From Terrisporobacter vanillatitrophus (lineage in GTDB: Bacteria; Bacillota; Clostridia; Peptostreptococcales; Peptostreptococcaceae): a stretch of DNA of 64,000 nt. How positions within the stretch are numbered: position 1 is the stretch's first letter; each line of letters opens with the position of its first letter. The notes beneath the pieces are model-generated. The model made no database searches. It was not told the origin of the DNA and saw only the letters and a program-made list of their open reading frames with translations. The position numbers and the translations under genes were made by a program. The stretch covers positions 2,604,001 through 2,668,000 of the forward strand of contig NZ_CP154625.1 of assembly GCF_051148895.1 (NCBI RefSeq), read 5' to 3'. Of the stretch, positions 16,234 to 25,346 are shown piece after piece.

Positions 16234-17934
16234 TCAACTCACATGCAATTTACTATAAATCCCACCACTATTAATCAACTCATTATGAGTTCCTCTTTCA
16301 ACTATACCACTATCTGATAATACTACAATTTCATCAGCATTTTTTATGGTAGATAGTCTATGCGCTACAATTAAATTAGTTCTGTCTTTGCTTAATTCTT
16401 CTAAAGATTTTTGAATTTCTCTTTCTGTTACATTATCAAGGGCAGATGTAGCTTCATCAAGAATTATTATTGGAGGATTTTTTAAAAATACCCTACATAT
16501 AGATATTCTTTGCTTTTGTCCTCCTGATAACTTGACCCCACGCTCTCCTATATAAGTATCATAACCTTGCGGTAAACTTTCAATAAAATCATGTATTCTT
16601 GCTTTTTTAGCTGCAGCTATTATATCTTGCTCATTGGCATCTGGTTTTGCACATAATATATTTTCTTTTATAGTTCCTGTAAATAAAAATACATCTTGTT
16701 GAACCACTCCAATATTTTTTCTTAATGACTTTAAGCTTACATTTTTTATGCTTTTTCCATCGATTCTTATATCACCTTCTTCAAAATCATAAAATCTAGG
16801 TATAAGATTACAAAGAGTAGTCTTCCCTCCTCCAGACGGTCCAACTAACGCTACTGTTTTACCAGCTTCAATTGATAAATCTAGGTTTTTCAATACTTGT
16901 TTTTTATCTTCATAGGTAAATGAAACATTATCTATTTCAATATTTCCTTTAATATCTTTTAACTCCATAGGATTTTTTACTTCCTTTTCCACATCTTCTT
17001 CAATTATTTCCATAAATCTTTCAAACCCAGTCATACCATTTTGATATTGTTCTGTAAAGTTTATTAGTTTTTTAATTGGCTCTATAAACATTTTTACATA
17101 TAATATATAAGCTGCAAAATCGCCTAAATTAATTTCACCTAAATAAGTAAAATATCCTCCAGCAACTAGTGCTACTAATTCTAATAAATCCATAAATAAA
17201 TTCATTCCTGAGAAGTAGTCAGCCATAACTCTATAAGCTGTTTGTCTCGCAGATTTAAAAATATTATTTCTTTCGTTAAATTTATTTAGCTCTTCTTCTT
17301 CATTACAAAAGGATTTTGTTACCTTCATTCCAGCTATAGAATTTTCTAGTGTAGCATTTACTTCACCTGTAGTTACTCTCGTTTCCATAAAAGCATTTTG
17401 CATTCTTTTTCTTTGTCTTGCCGCAAATATTATTACTAAAGGTAATATAGCAAAAATTATTATGGTAAGTGGTATGTTTATATTTAATAAAATAATGAAT
17501 GAACCTATAAACATAACAATTGATATAAATAGATCCTCCGGTCCATGGTGAGCAAGTTCAGAAATATCCATTAAATCATTAACTATTCTAGACATGGTTA
17601 CTCCAGTCTTATGATTATCAAAGTATGAATTAGGCAGTTTTTGAAGATGAGTAAACACTTCACTTCTCATATCAGCTTGCATCCTAACACCTACCACATG
17701 CCCCCAATATTGCATAAAGTGATTTAAAAATGCCTTTATTATAAATATAAATAATAAGGTAACTCCAAAAATTATAATCATTTTTAAATCCTTATTTGGT
17801 ACAACCTCATTCATTATATCCCTTGTAATCATTGGATATATTAAATTACATATAGCAAATAGTAATGCTGCTAATAAGTCCATATAGAAAAGTTTCTTAT
17901 ATGGTTTATAATATTTTACAAATTCTTTTATCAT
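16234..17934 (-). CDS. ABC exporter, fused membrane and ATPase domains
   Basis: 566 residues. Six membrane segments in the first 310 residues, then a nucleotide-binding domain with Walker A VALVGPSGGGKTTLCNLIPR, Q-loop VVQQDVFLFTGTIKENI, signature VKLSGGQKQRISICR, Walker B IIILDEATSALD and switch His in LIVAHRLSTI. This is the homodimeric MsbA/BmrA/MdlB type of exporter; lipid, drug or peptide substrates are all possible. No partner half-transporter is adjacent. The start follows TTAGGAGG. Confidence 0.93.
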   Translation of the reverse strand: MIKEFVKYYKPYKKLFYMDLLAALLFAICNLIYPMITRDIMNEVVPNKDLKMIIIFGVTLLFIFIIKAFLNHFMQYWGHVVGVRMQADMRSEVFTHLQKLPNSYFDNHKTGVTMSRIVNDLMDISELAHHGPEDLFISIVMFIGSFIILLNINIPLTIIIFAILPLVIIFAARQRKRMQNAFMETRVTTGEVNATLENSIAGMKVTKSFCNEEEELNKFNERNNIFKSARQTAYRVMADYFSGMNLFMDLLELVALVAGGYFTYLGEINLGDFAAYILYVKMFIEPIKKLINFTEQYQNGMTGFERFMEIIEEDVEKEVKNPMELKDIKGNIEIDNVSFTYEDKKQVLKNLDLSIEAGKTVALVGPSGGGKTTLCNLIPRFYDFEEGDIRIDGKSIKNVSLKSLRKNIGVVQQDVFLFTGTIKENILCAKPDANEQDIIAAAKKARIHDFIESLPQGYDTYIGERGVKLSGGQKQRISICRVFLKNPPIIILDEATSALDNVTEREIQKSLEELSKDRTNLIVAHRLSTIKNADEIVVLSDSGIVERGTHNELINSGGIYSKLHVS

Positions 17935-18006
17935 GTATTCCTCCTAAATTTAATAGTAATATAAAGTTTACTATATATTTATATACATTGCACATAATAT
18001 TCAATC

Positions 18007-18037
18007 AAAAAAATCATTCCAAAGGAATGATTTTTTT
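18007..18037. terminator. terminator of HD-domain gene
   Basis: AAAAAAATCATTCC-AAA-GGAATGATTTTTTT, perfect 14-bp stem. Confidence 0.88.
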
Positions 18038-18060
18038 TAAAATATATATTTATACTAAAT

Positions 18061-18633
18061 TTATTCTGCTTCTTCCAATATATCTGCAATATTTTGCATA
18101 GCATTTAAAGATATTTCTGCAAACTCATCAAAACCTATTCCCGTAAGTTCTATGGCTCTCATGGCATCTCTATTAGCATTAGCAGCAAATCTTTTTTCCT
18201 TCATTCTCTTTATAACAGACTTGGCTTTTACGCTAGTAAGTCTTTTATCTGGATAGCTTTTAGCTATGGCTGTTATGAAACCTGTTATAGGATCTACTGC
18301 ATATATAGCTTTTTCCATTAAACTTTCCCTAACTACTCCCTTATTGTCATGATGCCCAAGAATAGCTCTATATAATTTTTCATCTCCAAATTTTTCTTTT
18401 TTTAATAATTCAACGCTTTTAAAAGCATGATCATCATTTACAACACCAGGTATCCTTCCAGTAATATCCGAATCTAAATCATGTAAAAGACCTGCCACTG
18501 CCCATTCTTCTTCCTTTTGTGGCTCTAATCTTTTAGCCAGTTCTCTCATTACAGCTTCTACTGCATAGCTATGTTTTAACATATAATCAGTTTTTAAATA
18601 CTTAAATAATATTTCTAATGCTTCTTCTCTCAT
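18061..18633 (-). CDS. HD-domain phosphohydrolase
   Basis: 190 residues. The metal-binding HD motif is in AVAGLLHDLDSDI near 50, preceded by the first His in MLKHSYAVEAVMREL and followed by ILGHHDNKG and the Asp region AIYAVDPITGFI. This is the HDIG-type hydrolase family found widely in Clostridia; the physiological nucleotide or metabolite substrate is unknown. ATG 18633 is selected because AAAGGAG precedes it; an ATG 10 codons upstream has no binding site. Monocistronic, with a strong terminator. Confidence 0.85.
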   Translation of the reverse strand: MREEALEILFKYLKTDYMLKHSYAVEAVMRELAKRLEPQKEEEWAVAGLLHDLDSDITGRIPGVVNDDHAFKSVELLKKEKFGDEKLYRAILGHHDNKGVVRESLMEKAIYAVDPITGFITAIAKSYPDKRLTSVKAKSVIKRMKEKRFAANANRDAMRAIELTGIGFDEFAEISLNAMQNIADILEEAE

Positions 18634-18853
18634 TTTTATGCTCCTTTTTCTATAAACTTCCACGTATTATATTCTACAACTTGCATTATTTACCTCTTTC
18701 TCTTCTTTCAAAAATTTATTTTTTTATTGTATATTTTTTATTTTTAAATTTATTTCCAATTTTTCAAAAATAATATAAATTTTTTTGCAAAAATGTTAAA
18801 CACTATATAAGAACAAATTATTTTATTAAAAAAATAGAAAGGAAGATAACATA

Positions 18854-20779
18854 ATGAGTAACAAATTACCTAAAGAGGCCTATGGAGGTGTATCAGGTAA
18901 GGATTATGTACCTTACATAACTGATAAATCTAATAAGGGCGCAAATATTTCAGTATTAATAATAGGAATAGTTCTTTCTACTGTATTTGCAGCATCTACT
19001 GCATATTCGGGTATGAAATCAGGTTTAACAGTAGCAGCAGGAATTCCTGGAGCAATTATTGGTTCCATGTTTGTAGGCGTTTTTGCAAAAGATAAAGGAA
19101 TACTTGGAAAAAATATTATACAAGGCATGTCTAGTGGTGGTGAATCTATAGCTAGTGGTTTAATTTTTGTATTGCCATCAATTATTTTAATCGGAAGTGA
19201 TCTTACTTTTTTAGAAGGTTTGACAATAGGTGTGGCAGGAAGTTTATTTGGTATAGGTTGTTCTTCTCTAGTTTACAATTACCTAATAGTAGAGGAACAT
19301 GGAAAACTTATGTATCCTGAGTCTATGGCCATTTCTGAAACATTAGTAGCTTCTCAAGTCGGTGGTGATGCTATAAAATATATGGGTATTGGCTTTGGAA
19401 TAAGTGGTATAATCAACGTTCTAACTGGATCATTTTTAAATGTGATTAATAATGTTATGACTTATTTAGGTACTCCATTTTATAAGTGGAAGTTTTCTTT
19501 AGAAGTAAATCCACTTTTACTAGGTATAGGGTTCATAGTTGGATTAGAAGTTTCATTAACTATGTTTGCTGGTTCTATATTATCCAACTTTGCCGTTGCT
19601 CCACTAATAGGATACTTCTCTGATATGGCTCGCGAAGGAATGTTCATATGGAATGCCCCTACTATTCCAATAAATACTATGGATGTAAATTCTATATCAG
19701 GAAGTTATGTAAAATATATTGGTGCTGGTATGATGCTTTGTGGTGGTATAATCGGTGCTATAAAACTTATTCCAACTATAGTAGTTTCTATAAGAGAAAC
19801 TTTAAATGCTAAAAAAAGTAATAATGAAGATGATAAAGGTAGTTCTGGTGAAATGTTAATATTAATAGGCGGTATAGTTGTAGGTTTAATTGCCGCTTAT
19901 TTAATATCTCAAAGCATTACAATGGCTGCTGTTGCTATTATAGTTTCATTCTTATTATCATTCTTATTTGTTATAGTTTCTGGACGTTTAACAGGTACTA
20001 TAGGAACATCAAATCTTCCTGTATCAGGTATGACTATTGCATCTTTAGTTATATTAACTCTTGTTTTCGTCGTATCTGGATGGACAGGACTTGAAGATAA
20101 CAAATCATTACTTTTATTTGCTGCCTTTATGGTTACTGCCATATCTGTTGCTGGCGGATATAGTCAATCTCAAAAAGTAACTTATATAATTGGTGGTAGT
20201 AAAAAAGAAATGCAAAATGGTTTTGCACTAGCTTCTGTAGTAGGTGTGGCTGTAGTTTGTGGAACAATAGTTGTACTTTCTAGTCAATTAGCAATTACAG
20301 GTGCTGATGCTCCTTTTGCATTACCACAGGCCAACTTAATGTCTACATTAACATCAGGTATAATGTCTGGTAATTTGCCTTGGGTTATGGTCATCGCTGG
20401 TGTGATTATGGCTTTAGTGTTATTTATGTTAAACTTACCAATAATGACAGTTGCTATAGGATTTTATTTACCAATCTCTACTACTTCAATCATATTAGTA
20501 GGTGCATTAGTTCGTTTATTTGTAGAAAAAACTTCTAAAAATGATTTAGAAAGAGAAGCTAAGGTTTCAAATGGTATAAGTTTATCTTCAGGCTTAGTTG
20601 CTGGTGGATCTATAATAGGCTTAATAGGTATAATATTACAAGTATCTGGCGTAATTACACCTAGAATCCCTACAGGATTTTCTGCATCAAATTCAATGGC
20701 ATTGCTTCTACTGGTTATTCTTGTTATAGCAACAACTATTCCTATTGCATTTGCAAAGGTTAAACATAATGAAGACTAA
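18854..20779 (+). CDS. OPT-family oligopeptide transporter
   Basis: 641 residues with about 14-16 hydrophobic segments. The N-terminal VFAASTAYSGMKSGLTVAAG and PGAIIGSM are the family's first conserved block, and YPESMAISETLVASQ near 155 and LPISTTSIILVGALVR near 540 match later ones. OPT proteins move oligopeptides or metal-chelate peptides by proton symport. The gene overlaps by 11 nt a PqqD-like gene, indicating translational coupling. The start follows AAAGGAAG. Confidence 0.92.
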   Translation: MSNKLPKEAYGGVSGKDYVPYITDKSNKGANISVLIIGIVLSTVFAASTAYSGMKSGLTVAAGIPGAIIGSMFVGVFAKDKGILGKNIIQGMSSGGESIASGLIFVLPSIILIGSDLTFLEGLTIGVAGSLFGIGCSSLVYNYLIVEEHGKLMYPESMAISETLVASQVGGDAIKYMGIGFGISGIINVLTGSFLNVINNVMTYLGTPFYKWKFSLEVNPLLLGIGFIVGLEVSLTMFAGSILSNFAVAPLIGYFSDMAREGMFIWNAPTIPINTMDVNSISGSYVKYIGAGMMLCGGIIGAIKLIPTIVVSIRETLNAKKSNNEDDKGSSGEMLILIGGIVVGLIAAYLISQSITMAAVAIIVSFLLSFLFVIVSGRLTGTIGTSNLPVSGMTIASLVILTLVFVVSGWTGLEDNKSLLLFAAFMVTAISVAGGYSQSQKVTYIIGGSKKEMQNGFALASVVGVAVVCGTIVVLSSQLAITGADAPFALPQANLMSTLTSGIMSGNLPWVMVIAGVIMALVLFMLNLPIMTVAIGFYLPISTTSIILVGALVRLFVEKTSKNDLEREAKVSNGISLSSGLVAGGSIIGLIGIILQVSGVITPRIPTGFSASNSMALLLLVILVIATTIPIAFAKVKHNED

Positions 20780-21113
20780 TGAAGAAATTTTAAATTTAAA
20801 ATTTAAAATTTGTGATAATGTGGAATACTTGATAGACAAAAATGGAATAGTTACTTTGCTTGAAAAACAAGACCATAAAATACAAAATATTTTAAGAAAA
20901 CTTAAGTTTAAAATACCAATGTATAAAGAAATTGAACTTGATGAATATTGTAGTACAATATTTATTATGTTAAATGGTAAAAATACTGTAGAAGAATTAG
21001 GACAGAATTTAGAATTAAAGTATGGCGAAAAAGTTCATCCTTTATATGAAAGATTATTACTTTTTATAAATCATATATATGCAGATTGTAAATATGTTGA
21101 AATAACTAATTAA
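20769..21113 (+). CDS. PqqD-like protein coupled to OPT transporter
   Basis: 114 residues from ATG 20769, which lies inside the last codons of the OPT gene. The C-terminal part (LDEYCSTIFIMLNGKNTVEE near 60, then YERLLLFINHIYADCKYVEI) has the layout of the PqqD winged-helix chaperone family that delivers ribosomal peptides to modifying enzymes. No radical SAM maturase or precursor peptide is seen next to it. It may bind a peptide handled by the transporter, but that is speculation. Confidence 0.7.
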   Translation: MKTNEEILNLKFKICDNVEYLIDKNGIVTLLEKQDHKIQNILRKLKFKIPMYKEIELDEYCSTIFIMLNGKNTVEELGQNLELKYGEKVHPLYERLLLFINHIYADCKYVEITN

Positions 21114-21120
21114 AATTAAA

Positions 21121-21150
21121 AACTATACTGGCTAATTAGCCAGTATAGTT
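21121..21150. terminator. shared bidirectional terminator
   Basis: Perfect 30-bp palindrome AACTATACTGGCTAA / TTAGCCAGTATAGTT followed by a T-run. It serves the PqqD-like gene on the plus strand and includes the last codons of the convergent CPBP gene. Confidence 0.85.
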
Positions 21151-21932
21151 TTTTTTCTATGCTTTCTTTTTTCTTCAACTATAACAATAATCCATAGTAT
21201 TATAGCCATAAAAATATTCATAACATTGCATATACCAGCTGCTATAGATATTTCAAGCTGTAAGCTTTCAGATGCAAATAATATAAAATTCCAAATGAAA
21301 TGAAAAATAATTAAAGGCCATATATTTTTCATCTTCATTGCAAGACCAACAAAGGCAAAACCTAGTAAAGATGAATAAAATACTGTTATAAGTGCATCAA
21401 GCAAAGAATTCCCCATCACTATGGTTGTTATATGCACTATGGAAAAACCTAAACTACTTATTATCATAGCTATTATATAAGATTTTTCACTTTTAAATGA
21501 ATTTAATATTATACCTCTAAAAATAACTTCTTCACAAAAACCTGCCATAGCTGTACCTATAAATATAGATATTATAAGTAAATAAATTGAACTATCATAA
21601 GTTGATATATGTTTACTTAATTCAGTTATAAATTTACCTATCATAAATACTAAAACTATTAAATATGGTACAAACCATATCAAATTTTTTGATATTTTTG
21701 ATGAAAGACCTATATCTTCCCAATTATAATATTTTTTTATAAAATATAAAATAAATACTGTTGGCGGTATTTGAATTATAAATTTATAAATAATATTGCT
21801 TAAATTCATATTCATTGTTCCTAGCACATTTTCTCCCAGTATATTAGATACAATATTCCCTATTAATAATCCAATACCCATGGTTATCAAATACCCTATT
21901 AATGACAAAATTCCAGCTTTCTTTTTACTCAT
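21132..21932 (-). CDS. CPBP-family intramembrane protease
   Basis: 266 residues with about seven to eight membrane segments. Catalytic motifs are in order: EEVIFRGIILNSF near 145 (EExxxR), GFSIVHITT near 180 (His) and IIFHFIWNFILF near 225 (HxxxN). The family includes CAAX-type proteases and bacteriocin self-immunity proteins. It stands alone between convergent terminators, without a peptide gene nearby, so no bacteriocin role is indicated. The start follows AAAGGGAG. Confidence 0.85.
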   Translation of the reverse strand: MSKKKAGILSLIGYLITMGIGLLIGNIVSNILGENVLGTMNMNLSNIIYKFIIQIPPTVFILYFIKKYYNWEDIGLSSKISKNLIWFVPYLIVLVFMIGKFITELSKHISTYDSSIYLLIISIFIGTAMAGFCEEVIFRGIILNSFKSEKSYIIAMIISSLGFSIVHITTIVMGNSLLDALITVFYSSLLGFAFVGLAMKMKNIWPLIIFHFIWNFILFASESLQLEISIAAGICNVMNIFMAIILWIIVIVEEKRKHRKKTILAN

Positions 21933-22101
21933 AAAATCTCCCTTTTAGTTTTTATTTTTATTATAACCTAATAATTTATGTACTGTAAAATAAGTTTTTC
22001 ATTCAATATATTATTTTTAATAATAATTCAAATTAAAATTAGTTTGATATATTGATAGTAATTGTATAAAATAATTTTATCAATAATAAAAGGAGTCTAT
22101 G

Positions 22102-22446
22102 ATGATAATAAACATAACTGATTTGGCAAAAGCCGCTCTTGATGAGATGTTTAAAAACTACGAAACTGATAAATTAGATAATAAAAAATATATTCGTATT
22201 TATTTGAAAGAAATTGCATGACATGGGCCTGTCTTTAATGTAGCTCAGGATGAGCCTACTTCAGATGATAATATATAAACTGTGGACAACAAATACTATG
22301 TAATTATCAATAAAGATTTATCTTCTAGGTTTTCTGTAGTAAATATTTTTTATAAATCAACAAGGAGTTATGGGGATTTTTACATTTCTACTGATTTAGA
22401 ATGGAAAGATGAATATCACTATTGTAATTGGAGTAAACCTTGGTAA
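22102..22446 (+). pseudogene. decayed HesB/IscA-like gene with in-frame UGA at the cysteine position
   Basis: Translation from ATG 22102 (RBS AAAGGAG) gives a HesB/IscA-like start, IIINITDLAKAALDEMF..YIRIYLKEIA, then TGA at 22219-22221, then HGPVFNVAQDEP. In HesB-like proteins the conserved Cys, or Sec in selenoprotein members, sits exactly at this TGA, before SGPxFGLALDE. A second in-frame stop, TAA at 22276, cannot be recoded, after which the frame continues TVDNKYYVIINKDLSSRF to 22446. The gene is therefore probably dead. A weak hairpin (GGCCTG with CAGG..GCC) lies about 6-35 nt after the TGA. It lies 16 bp from the IS. Confidence 0.7.
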
Positions 22447-22466
22447 AATTATCCCATAAAAAGGGA

Positions 22467-22510
22467 GTGTAGATAGGTTTGTGTAAAAACAAACTTACCT
22501 ACACTTTTTT
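22467..22510 (+). terminator. inward terminator at transposase-5' end of IS (right copy)
   Basis: Hairpin 22467-22504 built from the terminal repeat and its adjacent inverted copy, then TTTTTT. It points toward the transposase. Confidence 0.78.
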
Positions 22511-22571
22511 AGTATTTAAAATTGGTAAGTTTGGAATAATATTCATATTAAAATTTATGGAGGTTTGTAAA

Positions 22572-23804
22572 ATGAAAGATATAATTATTCCAGATATTGA
22601 TTATCAAGCAGAGGTGAAAAAATGTAAGACAATGGAAGACATCGTTGGAAAAAATGGATTGATGCAAAAACTATTCAAGGATGTAATGCAACAACTTTTA
22701 GAGGCTGAAATGGAAGAACATCTAGGTAGAGAGAAATATGAAAGATCTGATAATAATGATACAAATTATCGAAATGGATATAGTTCAAAGACAATAAGTA
22801 GTAGTTTTGGTGATATTGGATTAGATGTTCCAAGAGATAGAAAATCAGAATTTGAACCGAAGGTTGTTAAGAAATATGAAACAGTATGTAATGAATTAGA
22901 TAAAAAGATAATAGGTCTTTATGCTTGTGGAATGAGTGTGAGAGATATTCAATCTGAAATGGAAGAGCTATATGGTATAGATGTATCACCTTCAATGATT
23001 TCTAAGATAACAGATAAGGTTGTTGAGGCTGCCGCCGAATGGCAAAGTAGAACACTTGATGAAATTTATCCTATAGTATATATGGATGCTATGCATTTTA
23101 AAGTAAGAGATGATAATAAAATAGTATCTAAAGCTGCATACATTTGTATGGCCTTAGATATGAAAGGAAAAAAAGATATATTAGGTATTTGGATAGGTGA
23201 ATCTGAAGGGGCAAAGTTCTGGCTATCAGTATGTAATGATTTAAAAAATAGAGGTTTAAATGATATATTAATAGCTTGCATGGATGGTTTAAAAGGCCTT
23301 CCAGAAGCAATAAAAACTGTATATCCAGATGTGAATATACAAACTTGCATAGTACATCAAATTAGAAATTCATTAAAATATATAGCATCAAAAGATCAAA
23401 AGGAATTTATGAAAGATTTAAAGAATGTGTATAGAGCATTCAATGAAGAAACTGCGCTTGCAAATTTAGATATTTTAAAAGATAAATGGTATAACAAGTA
23501 TTCAGTTGTAATAGATTCTTGGTATAATAATTGGCCTAATTTAGCAACGTTTTTCGATTTTTCTGAAGATATTAGAAGAATCATATATACTACAAACTCA
23601 CTAGAAGGTTTTAATAGACAGCTAAGAAAATATACAAAGGTTAGAACTGTATTTCCTACAGATGAGTCACTAAGAAAATCTCTGTATCTTTCTACTATGA
23701 AAATCATAGAAAAATGGACATCTCCAAATCAAAATTGGGCTACCACTTTAGCGCAGCTAACAATTAGATTTGAAGATAGAATTCCTAAAAAATATACAAT
23801 CTAA
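22572..23804 (+). CDS. IS256-family transposase (mutator type), right copy
   Basis: Identical 410-residue protein to the left copy, with the same intact DDE motifs (YMDAMHFKVRD, CMDGLKGLPEA, NSLEGFNRQ). The ATG at 22572 has GGAGG at proper spacing. Identity of the two copies implies recent transposition. A plausible weak promoter (TTGGTA then an AT-rich -10) lies between the 5' hairpin and the gene, consistent with low, self-contained expression. Confidence 0.97.
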   Translation: MKDIIIPDIDYQAEVKKCKTMEDIVGKNGLMQKLFKDVMQQLLEAEMEEHLGREKYERSDNNDTNYRNGYSSKTISSSFGDIGLDVPRDRKSEFEPKVVKKYETVCNELDKKIIGLYACGMSVRDIQSEMEELYGIDVSPSMISKITDKVVEAAAEWQSRTLDEIYPIVYMDAMHFKVRDDNKIVSKAAYICMALDMKGKKDILGIWIGESEGAKFWLSVCNDLKNRGLNDILIACMDGLKGLPEAIKTVYPDVNIQTCIVHQIRNSLKYIASKDQKEFMKDLKNVYRAFNEETALANLDILKDKWYNKYSVVIDSWYNNWPNLATFFDFSEDIRRIIYTTNSLEGFNRQLRKYTKVRTVFPTDESLRKSLYLSTMKIIEKWTSPNQNWATTLAQLTIRFEDRIPKKYTI

Positions 23805-23905
23805 AATTTTTTTGAAAATGGTAAATTTAGTGTATATTGTCCTAAATTAGACACATAATAAAAATGTATAAAATACCATTATTAGTATTCCAATCAAATA
23901 AAAAA

Positions 23906-23937
23906 ATATTACTGGAATAAGTAATTTCCAGTAATAT
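23906..23937 (-). terminator. inward terminator at transposase-3' end of IS (right copy)
   Basis: ATATTACTGGAA / TTCCAGTAATAT stem with the U-tract on the minus strand, opposing the transposase and facing transcripts arriving from the DUF116 side. Confidence 0.8.
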
Positions 23938-23983
23938 CAATTAATAAATAAGTCTATTTACACAAATCTATAGACATTCTCCA

Positions 23984-24013
23984 TAAAAAAGGAGGTCTTC
24001 TTTTAACCTCCTT
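23984..24013 (-). terminator. terminator of DUF116 gene, split from its downstream by the IS
   Basis: Minus strand AAGGAGGT / ACCTCCTT then TTTTAT. The IS target duplication overlaps the last stem base and the U-tract. The stem also contains the stop codon region of the gene. Confidence 0.85.
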
Positions 24014-25163
24014 AAATATTTATATTATCTACTCCTAATGTATTTAGCAATTTATCTTCATTAATATCCGTCATTATTCCCCCATCATTCCAGTGATACC
24101 TACATCCACAATAATCTAAAAATACACATTGAGGAACAAATCCTAAACGTTTTGCTTTAAGTCCACCTGATATTAAGTTAAGAACACAGGCAACACCAAC
24201 TATTCCTATATCACCATATTGAAACTTCGTTTTAATAGTAATATCTGATTCATGAGGAATTATATAAACTTTAAAATTATAATCTTTACCTAGTTTATCA
24301 TATCTATTTATATTACATGATTTTGTACAATGAGCACATATATATCCGTTTTTAGTTTTTTTTGCTTTACAATAATTTTCATTGTGAGCTCTCATACATG
24401 ATGGAAGCAATAACCTTTTTTCTTTTGATTTAATAAACAGTTTTCTATAAGATTTATTCATTATTTCTGCTCCTACCATGTTTAGATGGTACTCTACTTC
24501 TTTTTTTCTACATGTAATATAGTCTTCTCTGTATTTATATTTTTCTTCTGCTAAAATTAAAAATTTATCTACATTTTCTGTATAAACACCTAATTCTATT
24601 TTAGCTTTATGCTCAAATATATCCTCTATTTCTAAAGACGACAAAATTATTTTCTTAGCTTCATCTTCTCCTCTAATTATAAAATATTTTTCCCATGACT
24701 CTAATCTTTTAACTTCTTCCTTAAAATCACCAATTGCATTTAAATATCCAATTAACTTGCTAAAATTATTTATATTTGGTTCAATTTGTTTATTATCTTC
24801 TATATTCAGAAAATATGTTTCCATCATACCTCTCTTTTTATCAACACTATTCTTTATAATGTCATATTTTCTTAAATAAGATAAAATTATTAAAATCTGC
24901 TTAGGTATTCTTTGAAGATTTACTGCTCTATTTATATAGTTTTTCCATAAAACCCCTATCATTAATATTTCCAAATAATATTCTGAATTTGTTCTTATAT
25001 TTTCCATATGATTTTTTTCTAAAAAGTTGATAAAGTCTTTTACATATTTCTCACAAGTATAAGATATATTTTTTTCAATATCCAATGTAAAACTTGATAA
25101 TTTTTCATAAAATAAATTTGAATTATAATTTTCTTTGCACAAAGAATAGGTTATTTCTTTCAT
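24012..25163 (-). CDS. DUF116 domain protein
   Basis: 383 residues. The C-terminal half has the DUF116 cysteine pattern: LPSCMRAHNENYC near 250, then CAHCTKSCNINRYDKLGKD and YIIPHESDITIK, followed by GIVGVACVLNLISGG. A last cluster, CVFLDYCGCRYHW, ends the domain. The cysteines suggest metal or iron-sulfur binding; no function is established for the family. The N-terminal 220 residues are helical and not recognisable. The binding site AAGGAAGG is 11 nt from the ATG, slightly far. Confidence 0.75.
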   Translation of the reverse strand: MKEITYSLCKENYNSNLFYEKLSSFTLDIEKNISYTCEKYVKDFINFLEKNHMENIRTNSEYYLEILMIGVLWKNYINRAVNLQRIPKQILIILSYLRKYDIIKNSVDKKRGMMETYFLNIEDNKQIEPNINNFSKLIGYLNAIGDFKEEVKRLESWEKYFIIRGEDEAKKIILSSLEIEDIFEHKAKIELGVYTENVDKFLILAEEKYKYREDYITCRKKEVEYHLNMVGAEIMNKSYRKLFIKSKEKRLLLPSCMRAHNENYCKAKKTKNGYICAHCTKSCNINRYDKLGKDYNFKVYIIPHESDITIKTKFQYGDIGIVGVACVLNLISGGLKAKRLGFVPQCVFLDYCGCRYHWNDGGIMTDINEDKLLNTLGVDNINI

Positions 25164-25302
25164 ATATGGTTTTTACCTTCCTTATTATAGTTATTTATTA
25201 TAAAATTCCATATAATAAACAAAACTTCCTTTTAAAATTATTATTATTTAATATGATCATAGTAATGTTCTTCTTTTTTTAACTAAGCCTTCAACTTAAA
25301 AT

Positions 25303-25344
25303 AAAAAACTCATGAAATTATATTACTAACTCCATGAGTTTTTT
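25303..25344. terminator. terminator of transaldolase-like gene
   Basis: AAAAAACTCATG / CATGAGTTTTTT with an 18-nt loop. Confidence 0.82.
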
Positions 25345-25346
25345 AT

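Larger units (their letters stand above)
22463..23981 (+). mobile_element. IS256-family insertion sequence, right copy (1519 bp)
   Basis: Same length, terminal repeats and transposase as the element at 5512-7030, in the opposite orientation; no difference was noticed between them by eye. Inserted in the U-tract of the DUF116 gene's terminator, with its transposase convergent with that gene. Confidence 0.95.
22455..23989. repeat. 8-bp target site duplication of right IS copy
   Basis: CATAAAAA at 22455-22462 and 23982-23989 flank the IS exactly. The sequence differs from the left copy's duplication, so the two insertions are independent events. Confidence 0.93.

Noticed and set aside
21132..21932. 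CPBP protein as bacteriocin immunity
   Set aside because: No leader peptide, bacteriocin-like gene or dedicated exporter is adjacent.
22102..22278. Treating the HesB-like gene as a functional selenoprotein
   Set aside because: A non-recodable TAA follows 19 codons after the UGA, and the candidate downstream hairpin is weak with no G at the expected loop position.
5512..23981. Composite transposon formed by two IS256 copies
   Set aside because: Each IS has its own distinct 8-bp duplication; a composite transposon would share one duplication at its outer ends. The enclosed genes are ordinary in composition and content.
5512..23981. Inversion of the enclosed block by recombination between the copies
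   Set aside because: Recombination would have exchanged the flanking duplications between copies; they match within each copy, so the present state is ancestral or an even number of flips.
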